From Mesorhabditis belari (Eukaryota > Nematoda > Chromadorea > Rhabditida > Rhabditidae): a stretch of DNA of 64,000 nucleotides. Of this stretch, positions 24,801 through 35,844 are shown piece after piece. The notes under the pieces were generated by a model. It searched no databases. It was given only the letters and a program-made list of their open reading frames with translations, and was not told the DNA's origin. The stretch spans positions 620,001-684,000 of the forward strand of contig CAUEEP010000222.1 in assembly GCA_958450365.1 (NCBI GenBank). The letters run 5' to 3'. Within the stretch, counting starts at the first letter, position 1. Every line of letters starts with the position of its first letter. Both the position numbers and the translations under genes were made by a program.

Positions 24801-25609
24801 GTTTTTTTCTCCTTGTCCATTCTCCTCACCAATTTCAAATAGACTCAGATATTTTATGAGAAAAGAGAAATTTCTTTGTTTTATCAAGAAAAGAGGTTTT
24901 CTTCTTCGCTTTCTTTTTCGTTTACTTCAAGTGAAACCGATTTGTTGATTGGAACGACGAGATTTTCTCTCTTTTCTCTTTTTTCCTTCATTTTTTGTCA
25001 TCATCAAGATCTTTCACTTTCTCCTTTTCACTCACTTTCATCAAAACGATGTCTAGCGTTTATTTCTTCCACCATTGGTTGTAGTGCGTTCCAGAACGGT
25101 CAAAAAATAACTTTACAACGGGAATTTATAACAGAAACAATTTGAAACAAGTTGGGTAACAAAATTGAAATCAATCGCTATTTCAAACAATCGTCAAACG
25201 CTTATTTCTGGAGTCATTCTCTGTTGTGACTGCCAGAACGATAAGAAATCAAGAATTCAGAAGAGATTTTCGTTGTTAAAATGATTTTAACGCAACCAAC
25301 ATGAACAGCTCTCAAACAATCACTTTTTTCGATTTAATTTGCAATCATTTCTCACGTTAATTCGTTTCTTTCTTTTCTTTCTCTCTTTTCATTCATCAAG
25401 GTCAATCGAGAGGCTTAGGCTCAGCTTTCAGTTCTCATTCATTCAGTCATTCCATCAGTCAGTCAATTCTCAAGCCTTGTCTTTCTAATCTCAACTCTAA
25501 CCTTCGATTCTTTCAAGTTCTCCTAGCTCAATAATCTCTTTTTTTAGCGATTCTAAGATAAGATAGAAGATAGAAGACCGTTTCTAGTCTTTCTTAGCTC
25601 TTTTTTGAC

Positions 25610-27560
25610 AATTTGAAAATTTTTGACTGAGACCGGAATCGAACCCGAGCCAAGTAGCTGGCGTTCGCCTGGAAACATCGATTTCCCCACTGCGCCATGC
25701 CGTCTAGGTTCTCAATTCAATTTTTAAATAGCAGAAAATTTGACCTGCGTTCCAGATTAGAAACTGCCAAAATCTTGAGATCGCTAGCTTTCTAGAAAAT
25801 CGTTTTCCTAGGGTGAAGTTGACTTCAGCCCGATTTCTCCGTCATTTTCAAATGTTTCTCAAATATTTTAGTATATTTCACTGATCTGGAACGCACATGA
25901 GATTTTGGATAGCAAAATCGAAATGATTACCTTACAGAGACTGATGTGTCAGAGCCGAGCGGACTTCAGCTCCGATTTCTCCGTCATTTTTAAATGTTTC
26001 TCAAATCTTACCGACTATTTCACTGATCTGGATGGCACATGAGACAATTTTCCATTTCATTTTTGTCATTTTTGAGCTTTGAAAAGTTTTTGACCCAGCC
26101 CGGACTCGAACCCGAGCCAAGCAAGAGGCTTTCGCCTGGGAACGTCGATTTTCCCACTGCGCCATGACGTCGATGTTCTGAATTTAATTTTTAAATGGCG
26201 GAAAATTTGAGCTGACTTCCAGATTAGAAACTGCCAAAATCTTGAGATCGCTAGCCTTCTAGAAACTTGTTTTTTAAGGGTGAAGAGAAAAAGTGACCTC
26301 TAACATCTCAAAAATCGTCAAAAATTCGATCAAAGCTCAAGCAAATCTTGTAAATAAACCGTTTCCTAAACAATTCCCTTCAGAAGAAGCGCTTTATTAA
26401 GCTTTTATTAAGCTTTTATTGAGCTTTTATTGAGAACGATTTTTGAGATTTTTGATTTTTCGGTGATTTTCTCAATTTTTTTGCGATTTTTGAAAAATCG
26501 TTCAAAACACTTTCCCAATTTTTCCTCTTCTCGTCCTTGAAATCTAAAAATGACAAGAGAAAATGACAGGAGAAAATGACAGATTTTTCCCAAAAATTCC
26601 CCCAACTTTTCTCCTTTTTTTTTTTGTGAAAAGAGAGATCTTTTGTCTCATTTCTCCCTCTTTTTCCCATTGTCGAATGATTTTTTCCCATTTTCCCCAT
26701 ATTTTTTTGATCGTTTCCCTATCTGCCAACATTTTTTAAATCAATTTTTGACAAATAACGTCATTTAAAAGTCATTTTAGCTTTTTCTAAAAATTTTTGA
26801 CCCAGACCGGACTCGAACCCGAGCTAAACAGTCAGTGTTCGCCTGGAAACATCGATTTTCCCACTGCGCCATGTCGCCAATGTTCTGAATTCAATTTTTA
26901 AATGATGGAAAATTTGAGCTGAGTTCCAGATTAGAAACTGTCGAAATCTTGAGATTTTTAGTTTTCTAGAAACTTGTTTTTTAGGGGTGAAGTTGACTTC
27001 AGCCCGATTTCTTCGTCATTTTCAAACGTTTCTCAAATATTATAGTATATTTCACTGATCTGGAACGCACATGAGATTTTGGATAGCAAAATCGAAATGA
27101 TTACCGTACAGAGACTGATTTGTCAGAGCTGAGCGGACTTCAGACCGATTACTCCGTCATTTTTAAATATTTCTCAAATCTTATCGACTATTTCACTGAT
27201 CTGGAACACAGATGAGCCAGTTTTTCATTTAATTTCTGTCATTTTTGCGCTTTGAAAAATTTTTGACCCAGCCCGGACTCGAACCCGAGCCAAGTAGCGG
27301 GCGTTCGCCTGGAAACATCGATTTTCCCACTGCGCCATGCCGTCTAGGTTCTGAATTAAATTTTTAAATGGTGGAATATTTGAGCTGCGTTCCAGATTAG
27401 AAAATGGCAAAATCTTGAGATTACTAGCTTTCTAGAAACTTGTTTTGTTAGGGTGAAGTTGACTTCAGCCCAATTTCTCCGTCATTTTTAAGTTTTTCTC
27501 AAATCTTATCGACTATTTCGCTGATCTGGAACGCACATGAGACAATTTTCATAAAAAAGT
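25610..27560 (-). repeat. Array of tRNA-like SINE units, minus orientation
   Basis: Four tRNA-like heads lie on the minus strand at 25706-25625, 26172-26093, 26880-26799 and 27346-27264. Each has TGGCGCAGTGGG and GGGTTCGA boxes. Common flanks are GATTTCTCCGTCATTTT, GATCTGGAACGCACATGAG and GAGCTG-NNN-TCCAGATTAG. The cloverleafs do not close, so these are unlikely to be functional tRNA genes. Confidence 0.75.
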
Positions 27561-27920
27561 TCACAAAAGATCCAAAAAAAGAGCCAAACGATGATCGACT
27601 CACTCAAAAATGACATTTCACTTTTCACTCGTTTTTTTTTCGGAAAACGAACGCCACCTGTTTCTATTTTGATGTGCCAAACCGTCTGCGTTTACGAGAA
27701 ACCCCAATAGGAAACCCAATTTTTGTTAAATTGTATGATTTTCTCTTTTCTCAAAGCCTTCCCAACACTTGCTCGCCCCCAATGAGTCACTTCGGCCCGA
27801 TTTCTCCGTCGTTTTACAACTTTTTCCAACTTTTTTCTAACTTTTTTGCTGATCTGGAACGCACACAATTGTTTGAATCAAAAAATTTTCGATTATCTAA
27901 AATTTAAAATTTTTTCAGCA

Positions 27921-30900
27921 ATGGGCCGCTTAGTGTGGCTCATTTTCGCGATTTTTCTCGCATTTTCACAAAAGTGCCAAGGGAAAATCGAGGAAAACGA
28001 CGTAAATGAGGGGTTTGTTTTGTCACTTTTCTTCATTTCTTTGAAAGAAAAACGATAAAACCGCTTTTTTTTTTTGCCATTTTCGGCATTTTCGACCGGT
28101 TTTTATCGAAAAAAATGAAAATTTGACGTTTTTCAAAAAATCAAACCCAAAAATCAAAACATTAAACAGATAAAGAGAGAATTTACAATATGTAAATTCG
28201 TTTGCTCGCTTTAATAGATCAACTTTTAGACCCTTTAAAGTGTATCGAATTGTGCCGACCACCGGGTGGCAGCTCGAGGAAATGATTCGAATCTTTGAAA
28301 ATGCTGACTCTGAGGTAAGGCTTTTTTTCTTAAAGCCAAATCAAATTCAAATCAATTCTAGTCAAAAGAAAGTAATCAAAGATCGAAAAATATCAAATTT
28401 CGATAGCTAGAAGCTCAAAAGCTAGAAGCTCGAGCTTTTAGCTCAAATTTGAAAGAGTTTAACTGAAAAAGTGAAAAGCTACCAGTGAAAAGTACCAAAA
28501 TTTCGAAAGTATTGCTCATTCTGGATGTCACAGCGTACTTTAGAGTCCAATTTACGTATCTTGACTGGCTTTTTAGTACTGCACTTTGGCTTTTGGTTGT
28601 TCAGAGGTGTACTTTGTACTCAACCGTAAAAAGTACCAAAATTTTAACGGTATTGCGCATTCTGGATGTCACCGCGTACTTTAGTGTCCAATTTACGGTA
28701 CCTTGACTTGACCCTGACCATGGCCTAGCTCTGCTCGATCCTGACCTTACCGATTTTGACCCTGGTTTGGCCCAAAAGTAAAAAGCATCAAAGGTATTGC
28801 TCATTCTGGATGTCACAGTGTACTTTAGAGTTGAATTTACGGTGCCTTGTCTTAGTTTTTTTGTACTGTACTAGCTAGTCTGATCTTTCTGAAGTGTTCT
28901 TTAGCCGTTCAGAGGTGTACTTTTTGCGTGTGCGTAAACGCATGCCTTCTAGCACATGCGTGCCTTGTGCCTTCTCCGTCTCCCTCCCCGCAGCCCGGTT
29001 TAATTACCCAAGAAATCAGAAAACTCTCTAGAATCGTCAAAATTGAAGGAATTTTGCTGAAAATTTGGGAATTTTGGTTTTTCGAGATGGAGAATTTGAT
29101 GGTAATTTTAGGAAGCAGATTTCTGGCATCCTCCTTCGGTCGTGAATCAAACGGTTGATGTGATGGTTTCACCGAAAAACACACGATTTTTCGAGAAATT
29201 CCTCCAAAATGGCAGTTTTCCTTTTGAAATTGCGATAAAGGATTTGAAAAAGTTCGTTTTTAAACAAAAGAAATTATCGAATTGATCGAATTAATCGAAT
29301 TAATCGAATTAATCGAAATTTATCTTTAGAAAACTTATCGAAAAAGAAGGCGACGAGAAATTGTCGCGTTTCTCCCGATCGCGCAGGATTTTCGTCGAGA
29401 AAATTATGAGAGATGGGCCGGGCAGTGGACTGGTCATGGGCGAATATTATGGGTAGGGTTCTTGCTGGGTTCAAGCCGGGTTCAAGCCGGGTTCAAGCTG
29501 TTGCTAAGCGTCATTAGGGACAGTACAAGGCTTAGACTTGTTTCTGGATTGGATCTGGATGGATCTAGATCTAGTTCTGGATCTGGTTCTAGTTCTGGAT
29601 CTAGATCTAGTTCTAGATCTAGATCTAGATGACTGGCTAGTATTGGAAATTCAGCTATGCGACGATTGTTGATTGGATGAAGAGAATCGCTGATCGGATG
29701 CCGAGATTGGCCTCGATTCTGGAGATTGGACGATCGGCTGAGGGCAGGGGCATCTTTGGGATCAAGGTTTGTAGCTGGGGTACTCAAAATTCTGAAACCA
29801 AAATCCAGCTGGGTCACGACGATGGCCGTAAACCGATTGTCGTCATCGATGCTGGCATTCACGCAAGGGAATGGGCGTCGATTCACACGGCTATGTATTT
29901 CATCAATTTGGTCAGTCGCTTCAGCCATTTAATTAGGCAGTCCAGCTCTGGCTCTTCTCTGAATCGGGTAGCATGCGTTTACATGAGCACAGTACCTAAA
30001 AAGACCGAAATTTCAAAAGTATTGCACATACTGGATGTCACAGTGTACATTGGAGTTCAATTTACGGTACCTTGACTCATTTTTTAGTACTGTACTTTGG
30101 CCTTTGGCTGTTCAGAGGTGTACTTTGTACTCCCTCGTAAAAAGCGTCGAAATTTCAACGGTATTGCTCATTCTGGATGTCACTGCCTACATTGGAGTGC
30201 ATTTACGTACCTTGACGTAGTGTTTAGTACTGTGCTAGCTAGTCGTTGGCTGTCCAGAGGTGTTTTTTTGTACTCTCCCCGTAAAAAGTACCAAAATTCT
30301 AAAGCTATTGCTCATTCTGGATGTCACAGTGTACTTTAGAGTCCAATTTACGGTACCTTGCCTTAGTTTTTCTCTAGCTTATTTTTCGTGTACTGTACCA
30401 TAGCTTTCAGCTTTCTAGGTGTACTTTGTGGTGCTCCGTAAACGTGTGCTTTCTGGCACACTGCTCTTCCCGTCTCTTAACAGTCTTTTAGATGGCAAAC
30501 GGTCACGATTCTGATCCTTGGATTCGATCTTATTTCGACAACATTGTCCTCTACATTCTGCCGGTTTTAAATCCTGATGGCTACGAGTTCACGAGAAACG
30601 ATCGAACAAATCCGAGGGTTTCTTTTTTGAATCACTTCGATACAGTGTTCTTGATCTTCTTGATCTTGATTTCTAGCTGAAATCTAGCTGAAAATTTGCA
30701 GTCAAGAATGTGGAGGAAATCACGATCTCAACAGCGTTGTGCTTGGGATGGACAGTCGACAAAGTGTTGCCATGGAGTGGATTTAAATCGAAATTTTGAC
30801 TTCAGATTTGGCGGTGAGCTCTTTCTGTCTTTGGCCTATCTTCGGCCTGTCTTTAGCCCGTCTTTGGCCTGTCTTTTGGCCCGTCTTTGGCCTGTCTTTT

Positions 30901-33326
30901 GGCCTGTCTTTTTGGCCTGTCTTTGGCCTATCTTTGACCTGTCTTTTGGCCTATCTTTGGCCTATCTTTGGCCTCAACTCATTTACGATTCTTTCAGAGG
31001 TGGGAGCCTCCCGGTATCCATGCTCGGAGATCTACCATGGAGAATCCGCGCACAGTGAGCCGGAGACAAGGTTGGTTTTAAGGCATCGAGCCTTTGTTGT
31101 AAAAGCAACAATAGCCTTTGTTGCTTTTAGAGCCTTCGCCAACTTTCTTATGAATCTCGGTGATCGCTTGAAGGGCTACATCACTCTCCACGCTTATTCC
31201 CAGCTCTGGATCTACTCCTACTCGCATCGCAAATTTACATATCCAGCTAATATTGAAGAGATTGTGAGTCTAGAATACTGTAGAATACTTTATGGTTGTA
31301 GATTCCTGTAGCATACTGTAGCTAATCATCTTACTGTAGCCATTACTGGGTTACTGTAGCCATTACTAGCAATCTAGCCCTTACTGTTGCTGAGCCAATC
31401 CGAATTTCAGCGCAACGTTGCAGCTCGAGCTGTAGCGGCACTTGGACGAGAGTTTGGCACTCGATATCAATATGGAACCGGACCCGAAATCATTTGTAAG
31501 TTCTACGAGCTAGCTAAGCCTTAAGTCCAGGTCAGACTTAAGCCCAGAAAGCTAGACAGAAGCCTGGTCCTAGCCTAGCTCTGCCCGATCCTGACCTTGC
31601 CGATTCTGATCCTGGATTGGCCCACAAGTAAAAAGTACCAAAGGCATTGCTCATTCTGGATGTCACAGTGTACAATGGAGTTCAATTTACGTACCTTGAC
31701 TCATTTTTTAGTACTGTACTTTGGACTTTGGCTGTTCAGAGGTGTACTTTGTACTCTTTCGTAAAAAGGACTGAGATTTTAACGATATTGCGCCTTCTGG
31801 ATGTCACAGCGTACATTGGAGTACATTTACATCCCTTCACTTAGTTCTATAGTACTGTACTATCTAGTCGTTGGCTGTCCAGGGGTGTACGCTGTACTCC
31901 CTCGTAAAAAGTACCAAGATTTTAACGGTATTGCTCATTCTGGATGTCACAGCGTACATTAGAGTCCAATTTACGTACCTTGACGGTTTTTAGAACTTTA
32001 ATAACTAGTCATTGGCTGTCCAGGGGGTGTACGCTGTATTCCCTCGTAAAAAGTACCAAGATTTCAACGGTATTGCTCATTCTGGATGTCACAGGGTACT
32101 TTAGAGTCCAATTTATGGTGCCTTGACTTAGTTTTTTACTACTGTAATAGCCAGTCTTTGTCCAGAGGTGTTCTTTGTACTCGCTCGTAAAAAGCGTCAA
32201 AATTTCAACGGTTTTGCTCATTCTGGATGTCACAGCGTACTTTAGAAACCAATCTAGCCAACTAATCAGAAATTCCTTTACCCATCCACTTTCTAGACGC
32301 CTTCTCGGGTGGTTCGACAGATTGGGCGACAGAAAAGTTGCGCGTAAAATACTCGTACACTTTGGAGTTACGACCGACATATGAAGGTGGGTGAAAGAGT
32401 GTTAAAAACTCTAACTAATCTCTCATAAGTCCGCTTCTTTTGCTCTTTAGCTGATTAATGAATGCCATAGCTACCAGGCCTAGGCTTCTTTTAGATCTAA
32501 TCTAAGCCTAAGCCTAGCCTAAGCCTAGCCTAAGCCTAGCCTAAGCCTAGCCTAAGCCTAGCCTAAGCCCAGCCTAGCCTAAGCCCGCCTAAGCCTAGCC
32601 TAAGCCCCAGCCTAGCCTAGCCCAAGCCAGCCTAAGCCCAGCCAAGCCAGCCTAGCCCGGCCTAAGCCCAGCCTAAGCCTAGCCTAAGCCAAAGCCTGGC
32701 CTAAGCCCTAAGCCCAGCCTAAGCCTGGCCCAAGCCTAGCCTAAGCCTGGCCTAAGCCTGGGCCCAGGCCTAAGCCCAGCCCAAGCCCAGCCCAAGCCTG
32801 GCCTAAGCCTAGCCTAAGCCTAGCCTAGCCTAAGCCTAGCCTAAGCCTAGCCTAAGCCTAGCCTAAGCCTAGCCTAAGCCTAGCCTAAGCCTAGCCTAAG
32901 CCTAGCCTAAGCCTAGCCTAAGCCTAAGCCTAATCAGGCAGCTCTAAGCAGCTTCTCTTGCATCTAAATCCTCATGATCTCTCGATTCTTTTGAAGGAAT
33001 TATAGAATGGAATGGTTTCGTGTTGGATAAACGTCAACTCATCCCGACTGCTAAAGAGACGTGGGCTGGAGTGAAAGTTGTCATTGATCAGATCATTCTG
33101 GAGTACAGGACAAAGATTGGTGAGTCTTTTGAAAAGGAATTATCAAATTATCAAATTTTTACGATTTTAACATTTTTTGTATGGAATTCTTTTGAAATCT
33201 AACTTTTTTCATTGATTTTTCTTTGCTACAGCTCGTGTTTTCCGTCAAAGAGTGAATGCTGGTAGAACAAGGACATTTGGGAGAAGAGGAAGAAGAAGAT
33301 TTAACGCGAAAAGAAGAAACCTATAA
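27921..33326 (+). CDS. Secreted M14 zinc carboxypeptidase (A/B type) with propeptide and Arg-rich tail
   Basis: Fourteen exons in phase give 493 aa: 27921-28012, 28230-28314, 29112-29251, 29330-29452, 29655-29766, 29809-29910, 30492-30617, 30702-30813, 30998-31070, 31131-31263, 31411-31495, 32297-32386, 33006-33119, 33232-33326. There is a signal peptide (WLIFAIFLAFSQ), then a propeptide (KVYRIVPTT), then the catalytic domain. Zinc ligands are His202 and Glu205 (GIHAREW) and His342 (LHAYSQLW). Substrate-binding Asn289-Arg290 lie in VDLNRNF, Tyr395 in YAFSGGSTDW, and the catalytic Glu418 in YTLELRPT, so it should be active. The last exon adds a very basic tail (RRGRRRFNAKRRNL). A TTTCAG acceptor ends two bases before the ATG. 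Introns 2, 6 and 11 are filled with repeat family C and intron 12 with telomere-like repeats. Confidence 0.94.
28480..28930. repeat. Repeat family C units (carboxypeptidase intron 2)
   Basis: Three units share CATTCTGGATGTCAC, CAATTTACGGTACCTTGAC and AGAGGTGTACTTTGTACTC, about 165 bp each. Confidence 0.88.
29276..29320. repeat. 10-bp repeat (AATTAATCGA)
   Basis: Four units form the short intron before exon 4 of the carboxypeptidase. Confidence 0.85.
29538..29635. repeat. GGATCT/AGTTCT simple repeat in carboxypeptidase intron 4
   Basis: Alternating TCTGGATCTAGATCTAG and GGTTCTAGTTCTGG units occur. Confidence 0.8.
29990..30475. repeat. Repeat family C units (carboxypeptidase intron 6)
   Basis: Three copies show the ATTCTGGATGTCAC module and the GGTGTACTTTGTACTC landmark. 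Confidence 0.88.
30825..30975. repeat. 13-bp repeat CTTTGGCCTGTCT (carboxypeptidase intron 8)
   Basis: About eleven degenerate units fill the intron between exons 8 and 9. Confidence 0.85.
31620..32265. repeat. Repeat family C units (carboxypeptidase intron 11)
   Basis: Four to five copies at about 140-165-bp spacing have GATGTCAC modules near 31660, 31800, 31943, 32083 and 32227. Confidence 0.88.
32480..32935 (-). repeat. Telomere-like tract CCTAAGCCTAG (carboxypeptidase intron 12)
   Basis: About 450 bp of GCCTAA/GCCTAG units end in CCTAAGCCTAAGCC. The last 120 bp are almost perfect 11-mers. The hexamer core equals the nematode telomere unit (TTAGGC on the minus strand). Confidence 0.85.
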
Positions 33327-33450
33327 GAAGCTACAGTAAGAAGCAGAGATTCACTAACACAAAGCTTTAATTCAAGAATGGTAGTCAGAAACGTGCTAAA
33401 ACTAGTACTAAATACCAAAAAATTTGTTTTTGTACCTTAAAAAAAAGTTT

Positions 33451-34460
33451 TGGCAGTGAGCGGATTCGAACCAGCACCCCTCAGATTTACAGCCAAGCGC
33501 ACTAGCCACTAGGCCACAAAAGCCACTCGGCCCTTTTGCTTATTTTAGAGAACTAAAAGACTAGATAGATTCTGTGACATCCAGCTTGAATGAAAGACGT
33601 TTCAGTTTCCCTCAATTCTTTTTTGTTTCTCTTAAAATTGCGTGAACTGAGATCACCGAAAAATAAGCCGAAAGAGAGAAAATTAAGGCGAAATAAAAAG
33701 CTTTTCATCAGTCCTGGATGTCACTGAACAGTTAGCAATTATTAGTTCCTGAAAATAGATAACATTCTCGATGGTGCAGTGGGAAAGCCTTGATTTTCGA
33801 GGCGGACGGTCGCTGGTTCGACTCCGGTCACCGCCAAAAGTTTTAGCTTTCTGTAAAAAACGGTTTAGATAGATTCTGTGACATCCAGCTTGAATGAAAA
33901 ACTTTTTAGTTTCATTCGATTTCCTTTTGTTTCTCTTAAAATTGCGTGAACTGAGAATGGACGAAAAATAAGCTGAAAAAGAGAAAATTAAAGATAAAGA
34001 AAATGCTATTCATAAATCCTGGAACGCACAGAATATTTAGCAATTATTAGCACCTTAAAATTGGCAACCTTTTTGATGGCGCACTGGGTAAAGCAAAGAT
34101 TTTCCAGGCGGAGGGTCGCTGGTTCGAGTCCGGTCACCGTCAAAAGTTTTGGCTTTTTTTTGAAAAAACGGTTTAGATAGATTCTGTGACATCCAGCTTG
34201 AATGAAAAACGTTTTAGTTTCACTCAATTCTTTTTCGTTTCTCTTAAAATCGCACGAACTGAGAACACCAAAAAATAAGCTGAAATAGAGAAAATTAAAG
34301 ATAAAGAAAATGCTATTCATAAATCCTGGAACGCACAGAATATTTAGCAATTATTAGTATCTGAAAATGGGCAACATTTTTGATGGCGCTGTGGGTAAAG
34401 CATAGATTTTCTAGGCGCAGGGGAGCTGGTTCGACTCCAGCGGGCCCCCATCGATGCTAA
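33451..34460. repeat. tRNA-like SINE cluster downstream of the carboxypeptidase
   Basis: Four heads occur: 33526-33451 (minus; CTGGTTCGAATCC) and 33766-33836, 34071-34142 and 34377-34452 (plus; TGGTGCAGTGGG or TGGCGC, CTGGTTCGA). CTGGATGTCAC or CTGGAACGCACAG lies to the left (33713, 34019, 34323) and CTGTGACATCCAG to the right (33570, 33879, 34184). T-arms are good in the last copy, but acceptor stems fail. Confidence 0.75.
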
Positions 34461-34919
34461 ATTTGAGCAGTTTCTTAGCTAGCCCTTCTTTAGCTACTTC
34501 TGTAAGGCCAAAGCTACTTCTGTAAGGCCAAAGCCAAGCTCCAAATTTTGTTCTTTTGTTCATTTCCCATACTCCAACTACAATAACTAAGCTAGATCGA
34601 ATCAGCACAAAGATGCCAGGTTCTTGACTCGCCAACCCTTGCTCTCGATTGACTGTCTTTGTGTCTTTTTTTGGGTTAAGCTTGGCTCAAGTACTGGGCA
34701 AATTCTATTAGATACTATGGAATATAAATGCGTTTTCTGGGTGCTTGACTTGCGATAACGTGAGACGAAAAATGGATCCTTTACGACAATCGGAAGCAAA
34801 ATTCGGAATGATTGGATAAAGAAACTCCGACTTCTTTTCCAAAACATTTCCACTCACCGTGGAAAGCGGCCAAAGCATTGCTCGAAGGTCTACATGCAAC
34901 AAATGCAATGGAAACGTAT

Positions 34920-35210
34920 GGGAACCTAATGAGAACCTAATCTAAACCAAATCGGAACCTAATCGGAACCAAATCGAAACCTAATCAGAGCCAAATCAGA
35001 ACCAAATAGATTTTGACAGGCTCAGGCCCAGTCCAGGCAACACCAGGGCCAAGACAACCCAGGCAACAAGGGCCAGGACAGCCCAGGCAACACCAGGGCC
35101 AAGCCCAGCCCAGGCAACACCAGGGCCAAGCCCAGCCCAGGCAACACCAGGGCCAAGCCCAGCCTAGGCAACACTAGGGTCAGGCCCAGCCTAGATGAGT
35201 CAAATGACAG
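34920..35210. repeat. AACCTAATC repeat and 27-bp repeat
   Basis: GAACCTAATC-like units (34920-35010) are followed by five or so units of CAGGCAACACCAGGGCCAAG plus CCCAGCC (35036-35185). Confidence 0.8.
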
Positions 35211-35570
35211 GACCAGATGCAGAAGATGCACTCAAAGTTACAGGTTTTGAACAAGGTCAATTGAAAAGGCTGCATTGATGGCTGCATTCTGCTGCATTGA
35301 TTGCAATGAATATTATTTTGATAGTGTTTTGAATGAAAAACTTTTTGATGATTGAAGTTGAGAAAAACGCGGTTATTTCCCGTTACCTAATACGATTGAT
35401 TAGTGACTGTAACTGGTTGGATTTCTCACTGTAACTGGTACAAAACCCCACCTCAACTCTCTAACCAACCCTTCTCTAACCAATCTCATTTGTAAAGCTT
35501 TACTCTTATTTCAACACTAACAACTTGTTGTCAATCTCTAAATTCAAATCCATTCAAATGCAATTTCCAG

Positions 35571-35746
35571 AAGCTCTCGAGAAAGCTGAGCAGCGCCGAA
35601 TCTCTCTAAAAGGGAAATGCTCAGACGAATCGCAGAGTTGCCTTCACTGGCGATCACAAAACCCAGACATTTGTCGGACATCTCAATCAGCCATGTTGAG
35701 AGAGTGCCCAAATATGTGTGATCTCTGTCATTTGGTTTTACCGTAG
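35571..35746 (+). CDS. ShKT-domain terminal exon, probably alternative 3' exon of the carboxypeptidase
   Basis: A TTTCCAG acceptor at 35570 opens a frame of 57 codons ending in TAG. It contains six cysteines spaced as in a ShKT domain: KCSDESQSCLHW, then ICRT, then RECPNMCDLC. Nematode M14 carboxypeptidases often end in ShKT domains. Exon 13 of the carboxypeptidase ends in phase 1, and this exon reads correctly when entered in phase 1. It could therefore replace the basic-tail exon 14 after a 2.4-kb intron. It could also be the remnant 3' end of a separate gene. The domain assignment is firm; the linkage is inference. Confidence 0.65.
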
Positions 35747-35844
35747 TCTGCTTTTGATAGAGTTTTTCTAAAAAGTGCTCTTGGAAAAGTGATCGTAATC
35801 CCACCAAAGAAGCCAAAACTCTCTTTTCACCTCGAAAAAACAAG

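Noticed and set aside
25625..27346. Functional tRNA genes (Gly- or Leu-like, or nematode-specific V-arm tRNAs)
   Set aside because: A- and B-boxes are present, but acceptor stems pair at four of seven positions at best and anticodon stems fail. The copies are embedded in repeated flanks, so SINE-like elements fit better.
33451..33526. tRNA-Tyr (GTA anticodon) on the minus strand
   Set aside because: CTGTAAA looks like a Tyr anticodon loop, but the anticodon and T stems do not pair.
34602..34908. Minus-strand frames near 34.7 kb as a gene
   Set aside because: No phase-compatible splice sites or recognisable domain.
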